Positions 57,650-64,000 of a DNA stretch of 64,000 nucleotides are shown here, in pieces (the first letter of the stretch is position 1; the number at the start of each line of letters is the position of its first letter). The position numbers and the translations under genes are program-made. This stretch comes from Mixophyes australis (Eukaryota; Chordata; Amphibia; Anura; Limnodynastidae): positions 18,934,504-18,998,503 of the forward strand of contig JAVHZZ010000003.1 of the NCBI GenBank assembly GCA_036250195.1, written 5' to 3'. The notes beneath the pieces are model-generated. The model was not told where the DNA came from and searched no databases. It saw nothing but the letters and a program-made list of their open reading frames with translations.

Positions 57650-58826
57650 AACTACTGCCCACTACAAGTCAAAGGGCGTTTGATTGATAGTTTTGAAACT
57701 CTAGTCCTTGATGATATTGGCAAAATCAAACAACATAAAAAAAAGGCTGTCACTCTAACACAAGCTGAAATGGATGCATTAAAAGACTTACAAAGCATCA
57801 AAGAGATTACTATCAAACCAACAGATAAGGGTGGGGGGATAGTCATGCTTTAACACGAAAGACTACAGCTCAGAGATGTATAGATTACTAACAGATATGT
57901 CCACTTACGAACGTCTCAAAACTAATCCTACCACCACCTACTCTGAACAATTGACATCCATTCTCATTGAAGGGAGGGACTTGGGTATCCTTACCATCAA
58001 TGAATTGAGTTATTTACAGAATCCCCACCCAATCATTCCCGTTGTTTACTATTTACCAAAAATTCACAAAAATCGTACCAACCCACCAGGGAGACCGATC
58101 ATCTCAGGGATCGGATCCATAACTGCTAATCTCTCTCACTAGCTGGACACTTATCTGCAGCCATATGTAAAATAACAAAACGCATACCTTAAAGACACCA
58201 CACATATCCTACAGATATTAGAAGACATAACATGGCATAAAAACTATTGGTTAGTCACATGTGATGTGACTTCCCTATATACTGTCATAAAACATGAACT
58301 GGGTATCATGAGCACAAAATATTTTCTCAATCAGGACCCCAGTTTGAATAGCAGACAGATAGAATTCATCCTCACAAACATAGAATTCAGTCTTAAACAT
58401 AACTACTTTTGGTTTAATGATGAATTCTATTTACAGTTACAAGGGACGGCTATGGGCACCAGATTTTCCCCCAGCTACGCTAATTTATACATGAGCTTTT
58501 GGGAAAATCAATTTACAGCTAAGTACAGCCAGGTGTCTGTGGAATTTCTAGATTTAGAAATTTTCATTTTGGACCATACACTATCCACTAAAACATATAG
58601 AAATCCGTATGACGTGAATAGTTATATTCTGTCTGATAGCCACCATCATCCTCAATGGCTAAAAAGCATCCCATTTAGTCAGTTTACTAGCATCCGACGC
58701 AATTGCACTGATTTGGAAGTATACATAGAACAAGGCACTCAAATGCTAACTGAATTTCAGGACAAAAAATACGATCCTCATCTAGTCTTTGAAGCCTTTG
58801 ACCAATTGAAACACGTAACGCAGTAA
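57650..58826 (+). pseudogene. PLE reverse transcriptase relic
   Basis: TIKPTDKGGGIVML (one frame slip) starts the domain at about 57810. YYLPKIHKNRTNPPGRPIIS and GIGSITANLS at 58050-58140 are PLE hallmarks. CDVTSLYT holds the first catalytic Asp at about 58265. YLQLQGTAMGTRFSPSYANL follows at 58430. After FWE the frame jumps within about 15 residues to VEFLDLEI, so the segment with the catalytic Tyr-X-Asp-Asp box is deleted. The enzyme would be inactive. Confidence 0.85.
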
Positions 58827-59097
58827 ATTATTACAATACAGATCCTTAGATACGTCCAACACTTCCAGTATGGCAGCAATATCAGGTATACTTTATATCA
58901 GATTACTCAAGTAGAGCACAGCAGTTAAAACATATAATCAATAAACACTGGCACATCTTACAAAAAGACGATATAGTGGGACCACTATTTCCTAAATATC
59001 CGAAAGTTGTCTTTAGGAAAGCCCCGGACCTAAAGCAAGCTCTCGTCAAAAACCATACCATGAATAACATCCCCAAAAATGACTGGTTAAGCACTAT

Positions 59098-59327
59098 GGG
59101 GCGTAATCAATTGTTCGGCGTGGCCGCCGAAAAACGACCACTCTAAAAGTATTACCGTTAATACGGTAATTACTCGCTGAATTTCAGCTCGCAGCTCCCC
59201 GAGCTGCGAGCTGAAATTCAGCGAGTAAATTACCGTATTAACGGTTTTCTCACGCAATATTACCGTATTTATGGTAATATTTTTAGAGCGCTCGTTTTTC
59301 GGGGATATCGCTAACAATTGTACCCCC
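59098..59327. mobile_element. Palindromic MITE (230 bp)
   Basis: Ends GGGGCGTAATCAATTG and CAATTGTACCCCC, flanked by TAT on both sides (59095-59097, 59328-59330). The centre is a 26-bp perfect hairpin arm (GCTGAATTTCAGCTCGCAGC and its complement) with a 3-base loop. TACCGTTAATACGGTAATTA is also mirrored around it. PLE connector sequence resumes on both sides. A 3-bp duplication suggests Harbinger-type mobilisation. Confidence 0.75.
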
Positions 59328-59330
59328 TAT

Positions 59331-59726
59331 GAGTCAAAATCCTGGTTTCTACCATTGTGGTAAATGCAGTAGTTGTAAAACCTTAAACTAGTTTTCCCAT
59401 TAAGGACACTAAAAACGTGATATATTTACTACAATGCCCGTACGCAAAACAGTATGTGGGTTGAAAACTAGGATAGGGGAACACATCAGGAACATTAAAA
59501 ATGGCTTTGAGAAACACCATCTTTCTTATGATTTTAAACTTGTGGACAATTACGACCCCAAAGGTTTAAGCTTTGTTGGCATCAAACACATATAGACCAA
59601 TTGGAGAGGTGGCAACAACATTAAAATGATCAACAAAGAGGAATCTAGGATAATTTTTCTCCTAAACACCCTCGCACCACGAGGATTAAATACGGAATTT
59701 GATCTTTCAGTAAGATATGAATCATA
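59331..59726 (+). pseudogene. PLE GIY-YIG endonuclease relic
   Basis: GFYHCGKCSSCK is the Cys pair; the YLLQCP...YVG strands are readable across frame slips at 59420-59465. RIGEHIRNIKNGFEKHH follows, and LLNTLAPRGLN closes the domain at about 59665-59695. It is similar to the domain at 32926-33372 on the other strand. Confidence 0.75.
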
Positions 59727-59858
59727 ACAACTGTTCATAAGGTTTATTCACTTACCAGAGATCTTATATTTATATACATACATACATCCATTTGATGGGT
59801 GACTGCCATTACTGAGTCTGTGACACACTAACCCCCCATGGGTGATATCTCCATGTTT

Positions 59859-60329
59859 ACTACTATCATAACACCCAGGCAGGGCCGGTGCTAGGGTCCA
59901 CGGCGCCCTAGGCATTTATAAAAAATCGCCGCCCTCCTCCCTTCTCCCTCCTCTCCTTACCTTGTCTCACCACCGCCGCCTCTCTGCTCTGTCTCCTCCC
60001 CTCCACTCACTGACACTAGTAAGTGGAGGGGAGGAGACGGAGCAGAGAGGCGGCGGTGGTGACAAAATAGCCTCTTCCCCCCCCCCCCTCCCCGTCCATC
60101 TGAATGCTGTGCGGCGGCCGTGACAGGTATGGTCAGCGGTCGCTGCACAGTTTTAAAGTATTTTAGAATACTGTGGCGCCCTCCAGAGCCCAGCGCCCTA
60201 GGCAAGTGCCTAACCTTGCCTAATGGGAGCGCCGGACCTGCACCCAGGTCCTGCCCAACCTCTGCCGACCTTGGAAGCCAAGCAGAGTGTTGCCAGATAA
60301 GTACCAAGATGGGAGACCGCTTGGGAATA
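59859..60329 (+). pseudogene. 5S rRNA-like fragment split by a hAT MITE
   Basis: 59859-59879 and 60249-60329 together follow 5S rRNA order: CTAC.ATCATAACACCC, then CCTTGGAAGCCAAGCAG (A-box region), AAGTACCAAGATGGGAGACC (C-box region) and GCTTGGGAATA. The 3' end of 5S is missing; at about 60330 the sequence changes to hAT transposase coding DNA. It could be a 5S pseudogene or the head of a 5S-derived SINE. Confidence 0.75.
59880..60240. mobile_element. hAT-type MITE (361 bp)
   Basis: Exact 8-bp duplication CACCCAGG at 59872-59879 and 60241-60248. Ends CAGGGCCGGTGC and GCGCCGGACCTG are inverted repeats. Inside are inverted CTCCCCTCCACTCACTGACA / GTAAGTGGAGGGGAGGAGAC blocks, GC-rich, no gene. 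Confidence 0.92.
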
Positions 60330-60345
60330 TCAATGTGTGAAAAGC

Positions 60346-60951
60346 CGATTGTCGCAATTCATTCATAAGCTGATTTTGTACGACGAAGTTGATGCACTCG
60401 ACAAATTCAAAAGCATAGTTCTTGTTACGCCAACTCTCTGGAATCGTAACCTATTTTGCAATATGATCATAGATATCTTGTACACACAGCATGGCCACGT
60501 TCATTTTAATAGCAAGAATGACGTTATCAATCAACACTTTCACCATATCTGATGTTGACTTCTTTTGCTCTTCCAACTCTAATCTCACATTACGATCTTC
60601 GAGACTTTCAGTAAGCATCCGCAAAATTCCACTGCTCTTCTGATTACTTAACTTAATTACTGAATCAGTGTGCACTTTTTGATTGAGATGTCGCTTTAGG
60701 TAATCCAGTTTCCATTCGTCCCACCTTTTCCCCGTGCTGAACTCTCCTGCGGCATTTGCCCTCAAGCAAACAGTGCAGACAACAGCACCAGCATCATTAC
60801 AAGTAAAAATATCTCCAAGTTTCCTTTTTTGCTTGTTCGACGATGATGATATTTCCGTTTCCACCAGTTCTGAAAGCCACTCTTCTTTGAATCTTGAACA
60901 AGTTTTCCTTTTCAACGAATTTGAAGACTCTACTGTTTTTCTTTTTGACAT
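60346..60951 (-). pseudogene. hAT transposase N-terminal relic
   Basis: An ATG at 60951 begins MSKRKTVESS. The frame has a basic lead, FKEEWLSEL, and a BED/TTF-like zinc finger: CTVCLRANAAGEFSTGK, then LKRHLNQKVH (C-x2-C ... H-x4-H). A stop at 60451 truncates the open frame, but coding similarity continues (FVECINFVVQNQLMNELRQ and SAFHTLI) until the 5S-like junction at about 60330. The catalytic domain is absent. It is similar in layout to ZNF862/C17orf113-like hAT-derived proteins. Confidence 0.7.
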
Positions 60952-60975
60952 TGTATGCACAGTTCTATAGGCCAA

Positions 60976-61540
60976 TATTAGGCCCTATATATACTAGAAC
61001 TTCTTAGTAGTATAAACTGCAAATTGCAGTTTATACTTGCAGTCTGCAAGTGCAAAGATGTGATTTATTCAGCAGCAGTGATGATATTTCATCACTTAGA
61101 TATGTGCGGGTGGTGGGAACACATCCCGACTCATGCAGCATCTAAGACAGCGGGGATTCTGGATTTCTGCATAATAGCAGGAATATAAGCCTTCAATAGA
61201 ACTACTACTTTAACCCTTTAATAGTGCAGGCTTCTGGCTTTTTTGGAGGGATCACAAGACTTTATGCAACTTAGATGAAGTCACAAATTCATTGGGCATC
61301 CAGCGCACCTCATATCCCCCATTTGACCTAGATATGCCAGCGTCAGCAGTTGCAGTGTTGTCGCTCAGTTATTCACGAGCATGCGTCATAGAACGTGCCA
61401 CATCAACAGCTTGCGACGTCTCCAGGCATGTAACAGTAACGCGGGTCATTGCCATGACAAGTGAGGCAAATGGCTGCGCAGAGCCAGGCGGCCAGTGTGC
61501 GGCGGGGTTTGGGTAGCCGCGCAGCTTAGAGGGAACATTG
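60976..61540. other. Right terminal region of the hAT element
   Basis: Includes a short palindrome, TATAAACTGCAA / TTGCAGTTTATA at 61012-61036, and CpG-rich DNA before the inverted end. No gene. Confidence 0.5.
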
Positions 61541-61548
61541 CCCCAGTT

Positions 61549-62553
61549 CAATGCGAGGGAGACGTCTGCTTTCAACTGTCAATTGCAGGAGTTAATGCTA
61601 TTCCTGCAGAACCTCCCTTGCCTGTTGCCGTGGCTCCACTCATAGTGTCTACGACCAGCGTTTGAGGCACTGGCCTGGCGAAGCACATCTGCTGGGTCTC
61701 CTGGGTGCCAGAGGGGGCAATTGCATAGAAATAAACCTGATGGCCCTCATTACTGTTGCAGCCAGAACATTGTATACTAATGGACCTGCTAGACAATCCT
61801 TTCCTCTACGCTCAACGAGGTTCAGGGTTAGAATAATTAATTTATTGATGAATAAATCAATGAATGTATTGATGTTACATAGCTAAATATTTACCAAAGC
61901 AATAAAAGTGAACCACATCTTAACTTAAGTGATTAATTTCTATGCGCATATAAAAGTATAGTTAATGAAATGGTATAAATATATAATACATCAATTACAA
62001 ATTTGGTAATGATAAAATATACCCTCAAATTAATTCCAAAATACATGAAAAATACATATCATATAAAATATTAAACCGATGATACATACATTATAATAAC
62101 AAACTTTAAAGACAGTAGATGGATATTTTAGACCCACCTAATACCTAACTTATGTGATAGTCAAAACAACAAGTATAAATAAAACTGTAAAGTAAAATAA
62201 TTAAACCAATTAAATGAGAGTACTGGCATCACCAGGGCATAGATTATTGAGTGGAAATACCTAAAAGCTTATATCTACCACAATCATCTGAACCTGTCAC
62301 AGTGGATGGAGTCATTATAATCCCATTACTTTGATTTGAGAGGATTCACATTAGAGAGCTGTGGTATATCAGACAGAATCAGATATACAGTAGATGGTTA
62401 TCGTAAGATGTATATAGAGGAAAAACAGTTATTACTATTAAATTAGCATAGAAGATGCAGTACATGAAGTACAATTCCTACAGGGGGAAAAAATTATACA
62501 GTGCAAAGTACATAAATATAAGCAAACAAAACAGTAAACAGCCTATAGAGACA
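61549..62553. other. No gene recognised
   Basis: A short GC-richer part, then AT-rich DNA from 61830 on. Nothing supported. Confidence 0.55.
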
Positions 62554-62555
62554 TA

Positions 62556-62705
62556 CCGTATATACTCGTGTATAAGCCGAGCTTTTCTACACATTTTTTA
62601 TGCTGAAAAAGCCCCCCCTCGGCTTATACTCGAGTCAATAAGTTTTCCCAGTTTTCTGTGTTCCTCGGCTTATATTCGGGTCGGCTTATACTCGAGTATA
62701 TAGGG
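62556..62705. mobile_element. TA-flanked MITE (150 bp)
   Basis: Ends CCGTATATACTCGTGTATAA and TTATACTCGAGTATATAGGG are inverted repeats, flanked by TA (62554-62555, 62706-62707) as in Tc1/mariner-type elements. The word CGGCTTATACTCGAGT repeats inside. I recognise it as a widespread vertebrate motif but cannot name the family. Confidence 0.75.
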
Positions 62706-62707
62706 TA

Positions 62708-63049
62708 GTTCGACGTCGCCTGCAAAGAGTTCCTTGCACAAGCCTTCCCTCACCGTCTGTCCGCGACGAGACTCGAAGACCCGGGAATCGAAAACGTTGT
62801 GGGACTTATCATCATCGTCCCGCCAGGAATTTCCCGCGACCTCCAGACGGCGTGGCCGATCCGTGCGTCTGCCGCGGGCGGGAGGCAGGTCTTCCCGGGG
62901 CATCCCCTGCCAACCTGCGACGAGCAAGCCGGGACTTGTCCAGACTCGGCCGCCCCCACCAGGGGAGAGTGGAGCCGAGCTGTGCGCCAAACTTTGGCCA
63001 CGGCGAATGAAGGCAGGCCCCAGGACAGAGGGTAGGCAGTCGCGGGCTG
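62708..63049. other. CpG-rich unique lead to the minisatellite
   Basis: Dense in CpG (CGCGACCTCCAGACGGCGTG, GCGTCTGCCGCGGGCGGGAG). Open frames run through it on both strands, but none has recognisable domains. Confidence 0.5.
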
Positions 63050-63856
63050 GGGTCCTCCGAGGTGCCTTGTTGCCGCGCTCCTTGGCGGATGCCCCCGGCC
63101 GGGGGTCCTCTGAGATGCCTTGTCCCCGAGCTCCGTGGCTGATGCCCCCGGGTGGGGGTCCTCTGAGGTGCCTTGTTCCCACACTCTGTGGCGGATGCCC
63201 CCGGGCTGGGGTCCTCCGAGGTGCCTTGACTCACGCTCCGTGGCAGATGCCCCCGATGCGGGGGTCCTCCGATGTGCCTTGTCCCCACACTCCGTGGTGG
63301 ATGCCCCCGGTGCGGTGGTCCTCCTAAGTGCCTTGTCCCCACGCTCCGTGGCGGATGCCCCCGGTGCAGGGGTCCTCCGAAGTGCCTTGTCCCCGCGCTA
63401 TGTGGCGGATGCCCCTGGGCATGGGTTCTCCGAAGTGCCTTGTCCCCGAGCTCCGTGGCTGATGCCCCCGGCCGGGGGTCCTCCGAAGTGCCTTGTCCCC
63501 ACGCTCCGTGGCGGATGCCCCCGCTGCGGGGGTCCTCCGAAGTGCCTTGTCCCCGCGCTATGTGGCGGATGCCCCCGGGCAGGGGTCCTCCAAGGTGCCT
63601 TGTCCCCGCCCTACGTGGCGGATGCCCCCGGGCGGGGGTCCTCCAAGGTGCCTTGTCCCCGCACTCCATGGCAGATGCCCTCGGGCATGGGTCCTCCGAG
63701 GTGACTTGTTCCCGCTCTCCATGGCGGATGCCCCCGGGCTGCGGTCCTCCGAGGTGCCTTGACTCGCGCTCCGTGGTTGATGCTCTTGGTGTGGGGGTCC
63801 TCCGAGGTGCCTTGTGCCCACGCTCCGTGATGTCAACCCCCGGGGCGGGGGTCTTC
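63050..63856. repeat. 54-bp CpG-rich minisatellite
   Basis: About 15 tandem units of TTGTCCCCACGCTCCGTGGC, GGATGCCCCCG(G)GCGGGGG, TCCTCCGAAGTGCC. Unit length is 54 bp, divisible by three, so long open frames appear on both strands (391 codons minus at 62812-63987; 197 and 194 codons plus). These frames are a by-product of the repeat; no domain is recognised. The remaining 144 bases to the window end are GC-rich and non-repetitive. Confidence 0.92.
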
Positions 63857-64000
63857 AGCGGATCCACGGCAGCGGGGAGGGTCAGGGGGGCCGGGGAGAG
63901 GGCAGGCCCCCCACGGGGTGGAGGAGCCAGGCCAAGCTGTCGCTTTGCACTTTGTACTTTGTCTCGGCATGCTTCCTCGAGGGCCACCCCGGGCCGGAAG

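Larger units (their letters stand above)
56600..59760 (+). mobile_element. Penelope-like element 5 (plus strand)
   Basis: Reads in order an N-terminal helical segment (56640-56810), a reverse transcriptase (57650-58826), a connector and a GIY-YIG domain (59331-59726). All are broken by stops and frame slips. A 230-bp palindromic MITE splits the connector from the endonuclease. Terminal repeats and target duplications were not resolved. Confidence 0.75.
56389..61540. mobile_element. hAT transposon with nested insertions
   Basis: Left end CAATGTTCCCTCTAA and right end TTAGAGGGAACATTG are perfect 15-bp inverted repeats. They are flanked by CTCTAGTT (56381-56388) and CCCCAGTT (61541-61548), an 8-bp duplication with two changes. 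A hAT transposase relic lies on the minus strand near the right end. Between about 56600 and 60330 the element holds a PLE, a palindromic MITE and a 5S-like fragment. Age order: hAT oldest, then the PLE and 5S material, then the MITEs. Confidence 0.75.

Noticed and set aside
62812..63987. 391-codon minus-strand protein
   Set aside because: By-product of a 54-bp repeat open on both strands; no recognised domain.

Overview
The window looks like repeat-dense intergenic DNA from a vertebrate, most plausibly an amphibian (frog). This rests on the mix of element families: PIF/Harbinger transposons carrying Myb-like genes, many Penelope-like elements (PLEs) with GIY-YIG endonuclease domains, a Tx1/Keno-like LINE joined to U2 snRNA sequence, Gypsy LTRs, hAT and Tc1-type DNA transposons, and a complete type-C endogenous retrovirus (ERV). 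No ordinary host protein-coding gene was recognised. Species and family names are inferences from motifs read by eye; no database search was run.

Layout. 1-1918: foldback element with arms of about 545 bp. 3191-3460: tRNA-derived SINE. 5714-19557: decayed Harbinger element ('A') holding a transposase relic and a spliced Myb-like gene relic, split by a young ERV at 7127-16965 on the minus strand. The ERV has near-identical LTRs, a 4-bp target duplication, gag and pol open in one frame across a single UAG, and an env broken by a stop and a frame change. 20427-22400: 3' end of a Gypsy element. 23990-26760: two PLE relics on the same strand. 28010-28283: hAT MITE. 29740-30211: solo LTR in a TA microsatellite. 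31797-33690: Tc1 relic and a PLE with a hammerhead-like motif and an inverted 5' part. 34600-38776: Tx1-group LINE, minus strand, whose 5' end abuts a 49-nt U2 snRNA match; a solo LTR sits in its ORF2. 42000-42950: L2/CR1-like endonuclease relic.

43024-51012: a second Harbinger element ('B') with matching termini and a TTA target duplication. It holds three genes: a minus-strand DDE transposase, a plus-strand Myb-like gene with a large Ser-Ala-Pro repeat, and a divergent minus-strand gene whose three exons join in frame into a small Myb/trihelix-like, lysine-tailed protein. The usual family layout has two genes, so the third is the most novel item here.

51900-54402: PLE relic and solo LTRs. 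55122-55905: a 37/38-bp satellite with a six-unit higher-order period. 56389-61540: a hAT element containing a PLE, a palindromic MITE, a 5S rRNA-like fragment split by another hAT MITE, and a hAT transposase relic. 62556-62705: MITE flanked by TA. 63050-63856: CpG-rich 54-bp minisatellite.

Overall this is a graveyard with several nested insertions. The parts that still look functional by sequence are the ERV gag-pol with its LTRs, the small third gene of Harbinger B, and much of the Harbinger B transposase.
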